Source: JALZKA01 sp033856515 (GTDB taxonomy: Bacteria > Actinomycetota > Thermoleophilia > Solirubrobacterales > 70-9). Taken from it: DNA of 64,000 bases. The position numbers were made by a program, and so were the translations under genes. The notes under the pieces are model-generated. The model was not told the origin of the DNA. It searched no databases and saw only the letters and a program-made list of their open reading frames with translations. The stretch lies in the NCBI GenBank assembly GCA_033856515.1, contig JAWVEY010000001.1:1-64000 (forward strand), written 5' to 3'. Positions 1 to 8,117 of the stretch are shown piece after piece. How positions within the stretch are numbered: position 1 is the stretch's first letter; each line of letters begins with the position of its first letter.

Positions 1-384
1 GAGGTCACGGGGATCGATCCGGAGGAAGTCGACTCCATCAAGCGCTCCGCTCAGGCCCCGGTTTCTCTCGAGAAGCCGGTCGGCGACGAGGAGGAGTCGG
101 AGTTCGGCCAGTTCATCGCCGATGAGAAGGCCGAGTCCCCCTTCGACCGCGCCGCGGACCTGCTGACCAAGGAGGCGCTGCGCGAGGCCCTGGAGAATCT
201 CTCCTACCGCGAGCGCCGCGTGCTCGAGCTCCGCTACGGGCTCGGCGGCGAGCATCCCCGCACGCTCGACGAGGTCGGGCGGACGTTTAACGTCACCCGC
301 GAGCGGATCCGCCAGATCGAGAACCAGTCGCTGAAGAAGCTGCAGTCGCTGGCTGAAGCGCAGAAGCTGCGCGAAGTCGCCTAG
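1..384 (+). CDS. RNA polymerase primary sigma factor, C-terminal part (partial at window edge)
   Basis: The open frame enters from the left edge and stops at TAG 382-384. It ends with a sigma-70 region 4: the stretch LSYRERRVLELRYGL is the start of region 4.1/4.2, and the -35-binding helix-turn-helix follows as TLDEVGRTFNVTRERIRQIE, then QSLKKL. The region-4 sequence is that of a primary (RpoD/SigA) or group 2 sigma factor. It lacks regions 1-3, which lie outside the window, so RpoD and a close group 2 paralog cannot be separated here. Confidence 0.93.
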   Translation, partial: EVTGIDPEEVDSIKRSAQAPVSLEKPVGDEEESEFGQFIADEKAESPFDRAADLLTKEALREALENLSYRERRVLELRYGLGGEHPRTLDEVGRTFNVTRERIRQIENQSLKKLQSLAEAQKLREVA

Positions 385-434
385 CCACCGCCTACCGGGC
401 GTCTCTTTCATGAGTAGTTCACGGTCGGGCGGTA

Positions 435-1583
435 ATGAATGGGGCTGTGGATGCAGTTCCCAGACCGGCGAGGAGTAACGGGCTCGACGGTTTGCGCGGG
501 ATCGCCGCGCTCTCGGTGGTCCTCTTTCACCTCTGGCTCTACGCGCGGGTTAGTCCCGGCCCCGGAGGGCCGCTCAACGCTGCCGACTGGGCTTGGTCGA
601 GTGGCAAGCTGGGGCTGATCCTCTTCTTCGTCATCTCCGGGTTCCTGCTCTATCGGCCGTGGCTCGACGCGGCACTGAACGGCGGCGAGCGGCCCAGCCT
701 CTCCCGCTATCTGCGCTCGCGCGCTGCCAGGATTCTCCCCGCCTACTACGTGGCTCTGGCCGGCTCGCTGCTGCTGGTCTTCGGCCTTGGCTCCACGCCC
801 GGTGTGCGGCTGCCGAGCCCCGAGAGCCTGCCGCTGTTCCTGGTCTTCGGGCAAAACTTCAGCGCCGACTCGCTGCTGACCCTCGATCCGCCGATGTGGA
901 CCCTCGCGGTCGAGGTCAGCTTCTACCTTGCCCTGCCGCTGATCGGGCTCGCCGCGGTTCGCCTCGGGGCAGGACGGCGCGTCCAAGCCGCCCTTTTGCT
1001 GGGGCTGCTCGGCGGCGGCGTGATCTGGAACGCGCTCGCGGGCGACCAGGTCGGCGGGCCGGCGACGAAGGTGCTTCCGGCGATGCTGCCCTTCTTCGCG
1101 ATCGGGATGCTCGCGGCGCTCTACAGGCTCGATCGCGAGATCGGCCCGCGGGCGCGCAGGCTGCTGCTCGCCGCCGGGGCGGCCGGGGTCGGCGCCGAGG
1201 TCGCCTTTGAGATCGTGGCTCCGCAGGCGGCGCGGATAGGGCACGGCCTGCTGGCTGCTTGCGGATTCGCGGCCCTGGCGATCGTCGCGAGCTCGAGCCT
1301 GGCGCCGCGCGTCCTGCAGCGGCCGGCGTTCGTCGGCCTCGGGACGATCTCGTACGGCATCTACCTCTGGCACCTGCCGCTGCTCTGGTGGCTTCGAGGC
1401 CACGGGCTTTTGCCGCTTCATCCGCTCCTCGCGCTGCCCATCGTCCTCACCCTGACCCTTCCGGTCGCGGCGGCGAGCTGGTTCCTGATCGAGCGTCCGG
1501 TGATCGCCTGGGCCAAGCGATCGCGCGGCTCGAGGGCCGTCCGACCCGTCGGTCCGCCGGAGCCGGCCGGCCTGAGTCCCTGA
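435..1583 (+). CDS. Acyltransferase family 3 membrane protein
   Basis: The protein (382 aa) opens with NGLDGLRGIAALSVVLFHLW, the conserved first segment of acyltransferase-3 (OafA/NodX-type) proteins including the RG and catalytic His region. About ten hydrophobic segments follow, and MWTLAVEVSFYLALPL is the family's W-x-L-x-x-E motif. Members transfer acetyl or other acyl groups to envelope sugars; the substrate cannot be read from sequence. It stands alone between the sigma factor and the PKD protein. The ATG at 435 leaves a short N-terminus before the first membrane segment, as usual for the family. Confidence 0.9.
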   Translation: MNGAVDAVPRPARSNGLDGLRGIAALSVVLFHLWLYARVSPGPGGPLNAADWAWSSGKLGLILFFVISGFLLYRPWLDAALNGGERPSLSRYLRSRAARILPAYYVALAGSLLLVFGLGSTPGVRLPSPESLPLFLVFGQNFSADSLLTLDPPMWTLAVEVSFYLALPLIGLAAVRLGAGRRVQAALLLGLLGGGVIWNALAGDQVGGPATKVLPAMLPFFAIGMLAALYRLDREIGPRARRLLLAAGAAGVGAEVAFEIVAPQAARIGHGLLAACGFAALAIVASSSLAPRVLQRPAFVGLGTISYGIYLWHLPLLWWLRGHGLLPLHPLLALPIVLTLTLPVAAASWFLIERPVIAWAKRSRGSRAVRPVGPPEPAGLSP

Positions 1584-1646
1584 CGATCATCGGTCAGGGA
1601 GACACCATTTGCCAGGGCCATCAGTTTTAGGTAGCCTGCCCGGACC

Positions 1647-4193
1647 GTGGGAATAACAGGGAGAAACCGTCGCGCACGATTCGAGCTGGCCGGCGGCCTG
1701 CTCGCCGGGCTGCTAGCTGCCTGCGCGATCACCGCGACGAGCGCACCCGGGGCCGGCAGCGGCTCGACCTTGAACCGCCCCGACGAGCCGATCGTGATCC
1801 AGCAGACGCAGCCCGCCGCGAACGGCGGCGCGACCGGAGCTCGGAATGTCGACCTTCCGGCGAGCCTGCTCGGCATCGCGCCCGAGAACCTGATCGCGTT
1901 CAGCTGGGACGGGGCCTGGCAGCAGATCCCGGTCCAGGTCGACGAGCGCGAGGTCATGGACCTGAATCGGATCTACGGTCCCGGCTACCCGAGCTGCTCG
2001 GACCCCTGCTACTCGAAGCCGCCGAACGGGGCCGTCCACATCGAGTACAACGACCCAGACACGTGGGTCGGCCCGGACTCCAATCCGCTCCTCGACGCCA
2101 ACGACGAGGTCGCGCTGATGGCTCACGACGCGGGTGGGAAGACCACCTCGCCGTACGCGCCGGCCGGCGTCGATCCCGCCTCGGGTGTGGAGACGAAGAT
2201 CACCGACCCGCTCAATTCCGGCGATGAGGGCTACGTCTACCTGTTCATCGACGGCGGCGGGCTCGACCCCGGCGCGGGAGCCAATTACGTCGACTACGAC
2301 TTTTCTCTCGACGGTGGCAAGACATACAAGGATCCAACGGGCCCCTACAAGGTCACCGGTACGACCGCGCCGAGCATGGCCCGCGGGCCGCGGCCAGAGC
2401 ACTCGGTCGTCAACACCGCCAACTACACGCGAGGGTTCAGCGACCGCTGGGTCGACAACGAGGTCCGCGTCCACCGCGGCGGCGCCTCGAATGCCGACAT
2501 CCTCGACCGCCACGATGCGCAGTTCGACAACGCCGACCTGAGCTGTGTCCGCACCCAGGAGACCTACCGCTCCGGTGAGGGCGCCTTCGTCACCAACAAG
2601 CAAGGCCCGGTGCGTGCAATCCGCGACTTCGTCGGCGCCAACAGCGGCCCGCACGTGCAGCGCCAGCACATTTTCTATGACGCCAAGGAGGCGATCAACA
2701 CCTACCTCCGGGTGCACCCCGTACCGGGGGTCACCGACTTCTTCGACTACAGCGCCGCCGGTGTCGGCCTCACCTACAAGAACAGCGCCAACACGGCCGG
2801 AGTGACGATTGACGGGACCCCCGACGCCCTGGTGCCGTTCACGGGTGCGACGGGCCTCGACGGCTGGGAGACGGTGAACGGGCCGCAGGGCGGTCTCTCG
2901 ATGCCGCAGAGCTTCGTCACCAATAACTCCGACCCGAGCTACCACGGCAACTATCGCGACGGCAACCTGCTCAACCAGGACCTCTGCACCGGTGACAACC
3001 AGCTCTACGGCGCCAGCGGGCCGCAGGGCAACTCCGCCTTCGAGAACACCGACGAAGCGTCGCGCGGCAGCTACGGCGGAACCTTCAAGAACCTCTACTA
3101 CAAGCGGGCGATCTTCTACGAGGCCCCGGGGCAGGCCGACGGCGCGAAGCGGCTCGCCGAGGAGCAGAACCCGCTGCACCTCGCGTTCAGCTCCGCCGGC
3201 CTGATCGCGGAGCCCCCGAACCTGCCACCGACCGCCAGCTTCACCTTCACGCCCGGCTCACCGACGACCGGCGATACGGTGGACCTCACCTCGACCTCGG
3301 TCGACGGCGACGGCACGATCGCCGCCGCCGACACCCGCTGGGACCTCGACGACGACGGCGAGTTCGACGACGCCACCGGACTGACGGCGAGCACGAGCTT
3401 CGCCACCGCCGGGCCGCACGAAGTCTGGCTCGAGGTGACCGACGACGACGACGCCGTCGACACGACCTTCCGCACCGTCAACGTCGACGCCCCGCCGGCG
3501 AACGTGCCGCCCGCGGCGAGCTTCACCGCCGTGCCTGAGATCGCGACCACCGGCCAGACGATCGACCTCACCTCGACTTCGATCGACACCGACGGCACGA
3601 TCGCCGCCGACAACACGCGCTGGGACCTCGACGACGACGGCGAGTTCGACGACGCAACCGGGCTGATGGCGAGTACGAGCTTCGCGGTCGCGGGCGATCA
3701 CGACGTCGGGCTCGAGGTCACCGACGACGACGGTGACAGCGACACGACCTTCCGCACCATCCAGGTCAACGAGCCGCCGAACATCCCGCCGGTCGCCGGG
3801 TTCGACTTCACACCCGCGGCGCCGGTCGCCGGCGAGCCGGTGAGCTTCAACTCGACCTCGATCGACACCGACGGCACGCTGAGCTCGTTCGCATGGGACC
3901 TCGACGACGACGGGGCACTGAACGATGCGGAGGACGCCGGCCCCACCTACGTCTTCTCGACCGCGGGCGATCACGAGGTCACGCTGCGGGTCAGCGACGA
4001 TGACGGCGCCACCGATGCGGTCACGAAGTCGGTCCACGTGGTTTCGGCGCCCGTGAACGGCTCCCCGGCCGCGGGATCCCCGGCGCCCGTACTCACCCCG
4101 AACGCCGCGGTCCGCGGCTGCACGAAGAAGAAGCGCCGGCATCGCAAGCGCGCCAAGCGCTGTCGCCGCCGTCACCGGCAGCACCACCGCTAG
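1647..4193 (+). CDS. Secreted multi-PKD-domain protein with Arg/Lys-rich C-terminal tail
   Basis: This is an 848-aa protein starting at GTG 1647. A basic N-terminus and hydrophobic stretch (LAGGLLAGLLAACAITATSAPG) form a signal peptide, possibly with a lipobox at AAC. Residues about 40-520 form a unique domain I do not recognise (acidic, Tyr/Asn-rich). Three PKD-like domains follow from about residue 525 (PTASFTFTPGSPTTGDTVDLTSTS, then two further copies), each with the W-D-LDDDGE core. After a Pro/Ala linker the protein ends in a very basic tail with two Cys and repeated K/R/H. PKD domains usually mediate binding at the cell surface. The encoded repeats at 3230-3500, 3510-3780 and 3780-4050 are also near-repeats at DNA level. 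Confidence 0.85.
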   Translation: MGITGRNRRARFELAGGLLAGLLAACAITATSAPGAGSGSTLNRPDEPIVIQQTQPAANGGATGARNVDLPASLLGIAPENLIAFSWDGAWQQIPVQVDEREVMDLNRIYGPGYPSCSDPCYSKPPNGAVHIEYNDPDTWVGPDSNPLLDANDEVALMAHDAGGKTTSPYAPAGVDPASGVETKITDPLNSGDEGYVYLFIDGGGLDPGAGANYVDYDFSLDGGKTYKDPTGPYKVTGTTAPSMARGPRPEHSVVNTANYTRGFSDRWVDNEVRVHRGGASNADILDRHDAQFDNADLSCVRTQETYRSGEGAFVTNKQGPVRAIRDFVGANSGPHVQRQHIFYDAKEAINTYLRVHPVPGVTDFFDYSAAGVGLTYKNSANTAGVTIDGTPDALVPFTGATGLDGWETVNGPQGGLSMPQSFVTNNSDPSYHGNYRDGNLLNQDLCTGDNQLYGASGPQGNSAFENTDEASRGSYGGTFKNLYYKRAIFYEAPGQADGAKRLAEEQNPLHLAFSSAGLIAEPPNLPPTASFTFTPGSPTTGDTVDLTSTSVDGDGTIAAADTRWDLDDDGEFDDATGLTASTSFATAGPHEVWLEVTDDDDAVDTTFRTVNVDAPPANVPPAASFTAVPEIATTGQTIDLTSTSIDTDGTIAADNTRWDLDDDGEFDDATGLMASTSFAVAGDHDVGLEVTDDDGDSDTTFRTIQVNEPPNIPPVAGFDFTPAAPVAGEPVSFNSTSIDTDGTLSSFAWDLDDDGALNDAEDAGPTYVFSTAGDHEVTLRVSDDDGATDAVTKSVHVVSAPVNGSPAAGSPAPVLTPNAAVRGCTKKKRRHRKRAKRCRRRHRQHHR

Positions 4194-4296
4194 GCGGCGC
4201 TCCTGCCTGCCCGCCGGGCTTCGCGAGGCTAATGGCCAGGCGTTGAACTAGTCGTTATCGGCTAAAGCGCCCCCGCACGGCGCCGATAGGGCATTG

Positions 4297-5517
4297 ATGT
4301 TCGACATCGATGCCGCATTGCGCCACATTGTCAAGAAGGAGGGATCCGACCTTCACGTCAAGGTCGATGCGCCTCCGATGGCCCGGATCCACGGGCAGCT
4401 CGGCCCGATCAAGGCCGGCGGCCCCGAGGGGGCCAAGAAGCCAAAGCCGCTGGCGGCCAAGGACACCGAGATGGCGCTGAAGCACATCCTCAAGGACCCG
4501 GTGCTGCGCAAGGAGTTCGACGACGACGGCGAGGCGGATTTCTCCTACGAGATCAAGGGCGTGTCGCGGTTCCGGGTCAACGCCTATCGCCAGCGCGGCT
4601 ACGTCTCGATCGCGTGCCGCGCGATCCCGCTCGCGGTCCGGACGATCGACGACCTCGGCCTGCCCGAGGTGATGCGCACCCTCGCCGACGAGCCGCGCGG
4701 GATCATCCTGCTGACCGGAACGACCGGCTCGGGCAAGTCGACGACGCTCGCGGCGATGATCGACCAGATCAACTCGACCCGGGCGCGGCACATCATCACG
4801 CTCGAGGACCCGATCGAGTACCTGCACGGCGACAAGGAGTCGATCATCCAGCAGCGCGAGGTCGGCTCCGACACCGAGAGCTTCAACCGCGCGATGCGCC
4901 GCGTCCTGCGCCAGGACCCGGACGTGATCCTGATCGGGGAGATGCGCGACGAGGAGACGGTGCGGACCTCGCTGTCCGCGGCCGAGACCGGCCACCTCGT
5001 GCTCTCGACCCTCCACACCCTGGATGCGACCGAGACGATCAACCGCATCATCGACTTCTTCCCGCCGCACCTGCAGCAGCAGGCGCGCGTGATGCTGGCC
5101 TCGACTCTTCGCGGTGTCGTCGGCCAGCGCCTGATGCCGAAGGTCGGTGGCGGTCGCGTTGCCGTCTGCGAGGTCCTCGTGGTCACCGGCCGCGTCCAGG
5201 ACCTGATCCTGAACCCGAACGAGACGGGCAAGATCACCGAGGTGATCGCCGAAGGCGAGTACTACGGCATGCAGACGTTCGACCAGGCGCTTCTCAAGCA
5301 CGTGATGGCGGGCACCATCACCGAGAAGGACGCGATGTCAGGCGCGTCGAGCCCGCACGACTTCAAGCTCATGCTCCAGGCGGGCGGTCAGCGCGCGTCG
5401 GGCATCGAGCAGGTCATGGGCAACGGCGACGCCGAGGCCGCGCCGGAGCCGGAGCCGGAGCCGGACGAGCCCGTTGCCACGCCTGCGCGCCCCGTCGGCG
5501 AGCTTCTCGGCCAGTAG
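4297..5517 (+). CDS. pilT: Type IV pilus retraction ATPase PilT
   Basis: This is a hexameric secretion-type ATPase of the PilT/PilU group that powers pilus disassembly. The protein (406 aa) has the PilT N-terminal domain (GSDLHVKVDAPPMARIHG), a Walker A GTTGSGKST at about residues 141-149, the Asp box (ITLEDPIEY), Walker B (VILIGEMRDEET) and the His box (LSTLHTLDATETINRI). The C-terminus ends in an acidic PEPEPEPDEP tail absent from the E. coli protein. ATG 4297 is preferred over the in-frame TTG 4294. No other pilus genes lie in the window, so twitching motility is inferred only. Confidence 0.92.
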   Translation: MFDIDAALRHIVKKEGSDLHVKVDAPPMARIHGQLGPIKAGGPEGAKKPKPLAAKDTEMALKHILKDPVLRKEFDDDGEADFSYEIKGVSRFRVNAYRQRGYVSIACRAIPLAVRTIDDLGLPEVMRTLADEPRGIILLTGTTGSGKSTTLAAMIDQINSTRARHIITLEDPIEYLHGDKESIIQQREVGSDTESFNRAMRRVLRQDPDVILIGEMRDEETVRTSLSAAETGHLVLSTLHTLDATETINRIIDFFPPHLQQQARVMLASTLRGVVGQRLMPKVGGGRVAVCEVLVVTGRVQDLILNPNETGKITEVIAEGEYYGMQTFDQALLKHVMAGTITEKDAMSGASSPHDFKLMLQAGGQRASGIEQVMGNGDAEAAPEPEPEPDEPVATPARPVGELLGQ

Positions 5518-5612
5518 GCCCGCCCTTACGACTTGTTGGTGATCTCGGCTGCGGCCGGAAGGTGACGAAGAAGCGGCGCGTGAAGCTCAGTCAGGCACGA
5601 AACAGCCGCATT

Positions 5613-5643
5613 AGCCAACGCTTCACAATCTGAAGCGTTGGCT
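5613..5643. promoter_or_regulatory. Perfect 13-bp inverted repeat, likely operator of the HxlR gene
   Basis: The arms AGCCAACGCTTCA (5613-5625) and TGAAGCGTTGGCT (5631-5643) are perfect reverse complements around a CAATC centre. The right arm runs into the TATAAT box at 5643, so a bound dimer would cover the -35 to -10 interval. HxlR proteins bind as winged-helix dimers next to their own genes; autoregulation is inferred. Confidence 0.7.
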
Positions 5644-5648
5644 ATAAT
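5643..5648 (+). promoter_or_regulatory. Consensus -10 box TATAAT for a leaderless HxlR transcript
   Basis: TATAAT ends 5 nt before ATG 5654, which puts the expected transcription start on or next to the start codon. There is no Shine-Dalgarno sequence. Confidence 0.65.
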
Positions 5649-5653
5649 CCGGC

Positions 5654-6046
5654 ATGCCGGGTCCAGAGAGAACCCGCATCGTGGCATCAACGCCACCCCC
5701 GCCGAGCATGGGAAACATGGACACGACTTGCCCCGTTTGTAGAACCGCCGAGATCATCTCCGGCAAGTGGACCCTCCTTGTAATTCGTGACCTCGCGGGC
5801 GGCTCCAAGCGCTTCTGCGAGCTCGAGCGCTCGCTGGCCGGGATCAGCCCGCGGACGCTCTCCCTCAGGCTCCGCTGCCTCGAGGAGCACGCCATCGTCG
5901 AGCGCCACACCTACCCAGAGGTCCCGCCCCGCGTCGAATACGCGCTCACGGACAAGGGCGAGGCGCTCGTGCCGCTGATCGACGACATGCGCGCCTACGG
6001 GCAGGCATGGCTCGACGCCGACAAGCGCCAACCCGCCGCCGCTTAG
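5654..6046 (+). CDS. HxlR-family winged-helix transcriptional regulator
   Basis: The protein (130 aa) carries the HxlR core: CPVCRTAEIISGKWTLLVIRDLAGG, then FCELERSLAGISPRTLSLRLRCLEEHAIVERHTYPEVPPRVEYALTDKG. Two Cys sit in CPVC at about residues 26 and 29, plus one in FCELER; some HxlR proteins sense electrophiles or redox state through the Cys before the first helix. ATG 5654 is chosen because TATAAT lies exactly 5 nt upstream, fitting a leaderless mRNA. ATG 5708 and ATG 5717 are alternatives that would trim a Pro-rich lead. A perfect palindrome covers the promoter. The target may be the downstream unknown gene or itself. Confidence 0.88.
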   Translation: MPGPERTRIVASTPPPPSMGNMDTTCPVCRTAEIISGKWTLLVIRDLAGGSKRFCELERSLAGISPRTLSLRLRCLEEHAIVERHTYPEVPPRVEYALTDKGEALVPLIDDMRAYGQAWLDADKRQPAAA

Positions 6047-6121
6047 TCCAGGCCTGACCCGTGGCGCCTGCAAGCGCCGTTGCATGAAGGAGCGCCGCGC
6101 GCTTCACAGAATCTCTCAGCC

Positions 6122-8062
6122 ATGCGTGACTTGGTGCTCCGTGAGGGGCTGAAAACGATGGCTGGCGATGCCGCGTTGCTCCTTCGGGACCTCCTGGCTT
6201 CGGGGGTAGAGGTGCCTTACGAGGTACGTGAGACAGGGGACGGGTTGCCGCTCGCGGAGTACGTGCCGCAGACGTCGGCGTACATCCGGGACAACGCCTC
6301 GCAGTTGGCTGCCCTCGACTCCTATGGGACCACGTGCGCCGCGCTCGAGTCCGACGGCCTTGCTACCTCCTATCTCGAGGAGATGGGCGTGCCCGTCCCA
6401 GCCGACAGCCGTCGCCGCGCCGAGCTGGCCGGCGTCGTCTTCCTCTGCCGCCTCTGGCAGGGCTCCACCGACTTCACCCTGGACGACGTCAAGCTGACCG
6501 AGACGATCGAGGAACTGATCGACTGCGGCGAGGTCTCGTTCGGCGAGGTCGAGATCGCGGTGCCGCTTCGCGGCTTCCAGATGGAGGTCGAAAAGCTCGA
6601 GCTTGCCGGCGCGACCATCGTCCGCTCCGACACAGTCGACGTGCCGCCGGAAGCGCGTGGCATGGACGGCATGGGCGGAGCAGCATGGGAGCCGTCGTTC
6701 CTGGTCGTTGCCCGCATCGACGCGATCGGTGCCGAAGATGACGAGAGCGACGTGGGCATCCGCGCAGTCGCTGCCTTCAAGCACATCGTCACCACCCTTC
6801 GCCTGTTCAAGGCGGGAGGCGTTGCCTTGGGCCCGCATGCCTGGGTCAAGGCCGGCGGCGACCGCTGGCGGCGTGTGTCGACGGGCGCGGGCCGTCCCCG
6901 CCCGGGTGGCTACCGCCTGGCGGACACCGAGCTTGGCGACCTTGCAGCGCTCTCGCGCGGGCTCGCGCACCAGTCGACCCCCTTTGCCCGGATGACCCGC
7001 GGCGAGGGCGGCTTCGGCTCGATCCTCTCGCGCGCGGTCTCACGCTTCGAGGCCGGGCTCGAGCGTCCCGTGACGCTTGAGGCGCTCAACGACTACCTCC
7101 TGACGCTTCGCTTCCTGCTCGAGGGCGGCGGCCCCGCCTCCCTCAGCATGTCCATGCGCGTCGCATCGCTGACCGCGGAGCCGGACAACCGCACCGCGGT
7201 GAAGGCCGTGATCGACCGAGCAATCGCGCTCGAGCGCGAGCTCTGGTCGGGCGAGCCGGCGATGGGCGGCGATCCTCACCTGCCGGCAGACGTCGCTGCC
7301 GAGGTCGAGGACATGACGCGGGCGATCCTTCGTGACGCGTCCCTCGGCCACCTGGGCACGGAGCTCCGGACAACAGCCGACGAGATCCTTCTGGGCGACG
7401 GCCTTCGCGTTGGCGAGGGAACTGATGCCGACCGCGGCGAGACCGCGGAGTGGGGGGCAGCAATGCGCGAGGCCGAACTCGCCGACCAGCTCGACGCTTC
7501 ATTGGTCGAGGAATCACCGTTCACCGAGGAGGGCGATCCCATCGACGACTACGAGCCGGAAGAAGAGCAGAGCGCGGGGTCTGACCCCTTGAGCACTGAG
7601 CTATCGCATCTCGAAACGGAGCTTGGGGGTCTGACCCCTGAGGAGTCGGATGCTCCGAAGTTCGTCCGCGCCGAGAACAAGATCCACGAGCACCTCGCGC
7701 CGGGGGTAGATCCCGCCTTCGAGTGGTCCGAGCCCGCGCCGCGAACCGAGCGCGAGCCGGACCGTGAGCCGCGCTTTACGTTGCCCGAGCGCAAGCCCGG
7801 CGTGGAGTCTCAGTTCGGCATGAGGGACGAGGAGCCTGCGTTTGAGCCCGAGCCCGAGCCCGAGGGCGAGGTGCGGATCCTGCGCGCCGTCCCCGACGAC
7901 GGCCCGGTCGCCGCGCTCATCGCCGATTCCGACAACCACCGCAAGGAAGTCGCGAGCCGCGTCTCATTCCTCTTCCCGCCTCCCGAGACCACCGAGTGGT
8001 CGGTAAACGAGGTCGGCTACGACCGCACGCGCCGCGCAAAAGTCTCTGATGAGGACCTTTAG
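6122..8062 (+). CDS. Large protein of unknown function with disordered acidic C-terminal half
   Basis: I do not recognise this 646-aa protein. Residues 1 to about 440 look folded and mainly alpha-helical, with Leu-rich segments (FLCRLWQGSTDFTLDDVKLTETIEELIDCGEV; LNDYLLTLRFLLEGG). From about residue 440 it becomes Glu/Asp/Pro-rich and probably disordered, and it ends with a more ordered segment (VSFLFPPPETTEWSVNEVGYDRTRR). There is no signal peptide or membrane helix. Two GGGGTCTGACCCC palindromes lie inside the frame in the disordered part and are translated as GSDP and GLTP. ATG 6122 starts MRDLVLREGLKTM; TTG 6080 and ATG 6158 are alternatives. The stop TAG is part of a hairpin repeat shared with three other sites. 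Confidence 0.75.
   Translation: MRDLVLREGLKTMAGDAALLLRDLLASGVEVPYEVRETGDGLPLAEYVPQTSAYIRDNASQLAALDSYGTTCAALESDGLATSYLEEMGVPVPADSRRRAELAGVVFLCRLWQGSTDFTLDDVKLTETIEELIDCGEVSFGEVEIAVPLRGFQMEVEKLELAGATIVRSDTVDVPPEARGMDGMGGAAWEPSFLVVARIDAIGAEDDESDVGIRAVAAFKHIVTTLRLFKAGGVALGPHAWVKAGGDRWRRVSTGAGRPRPGGYRLADTELGDLAALSRGLAHQSTPFARMTRGEGGFGSILSRAVSRFEAGLERPVTLEALNDYLLTLRFLLEGGGPASLSMSMRVASLTAEPDNRTAVKAVIDRAIALERELWSGEPAMGGDPHLPADVAAEVEDMTRAILRDASLGHLGTELRTTADEILLGDGLRVGEGTDADRGETAEWGAAMREAELADQLDASLVEESPFTEEGDPIDDYEPEEEQSAGSDPLSTELSHLETELGGLTPEESDAPKFVRAENKIHEHLAPGVDPAFEWSEPAPRTEREPDREPRFTLPERKPGVESQFGMRDEEPAFEPEPEPEGEVRILRAVPDDGPVAALIADSDNHRKEVASRVSFLFPPPETTEWSVNEVGYDRTRRAKVSDEDL
7576..7588. repeat. 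Palindromic repeat GGGGTCTGACCCC (copy 1)
   Basis: A 13-bp palindrome, GGGGTC-T-GACCCC, lies inside the coding sequence of the unknown protein. Four more copies of this W-centred palindrome occur in the window. Confidence 0.75.
7626..7638. repeat. Palindromic repeat GGGGTCTGACCCC (copy 2)
   Basis: This is identical to copy 1 and lies 50 bp downstream in the same reading frame region, but is read in a different frame phase (encodes GLTP rather than GSDP). Confidence 0.75.
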
Positions 8063-8079
8063 GTCCAAAAGCAGCAGGT
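8046..8079 (+). repeat. Hairpin repeat, CTTTAG type (copy a)
   Basis: This reads GATGAGGACCTTTAGGTCC followed by AAAAGCAGCAGGTG. The stem is GGACC/GGTCC around TTTA, and CTTTAG gives the unknown gene its last codon and stop. It shares the pattern ATGAGnnnCTTTAGnnnC-AAAGCnGCAGGTG with copies at 26881 and 29523. Confidence 0.65.
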
Positions 8080-8117
8080 GCAAACGCCGAAGGCGCGCGT
8101 AAGAGGTTTCTGCGTCC

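Noticed and set aside
1713..3179. Long open frame on the minus strand (488 codons) opposite the PKD protein
   Set aside because: It is a GC-rich antisense shadow: low-complexity Arg/Val/Gly composition, no motif, fully inside a gene with a signal peptide and PKD domains.
3230..4050. Near-identical DNA segments repeated about 270-300 bp apart, considered as a CRISPR or DNA repeat
   Set aside because: They encode successive PKD domains in one reading frame and vary at synonymous sites, so they are protein-domain repeats.
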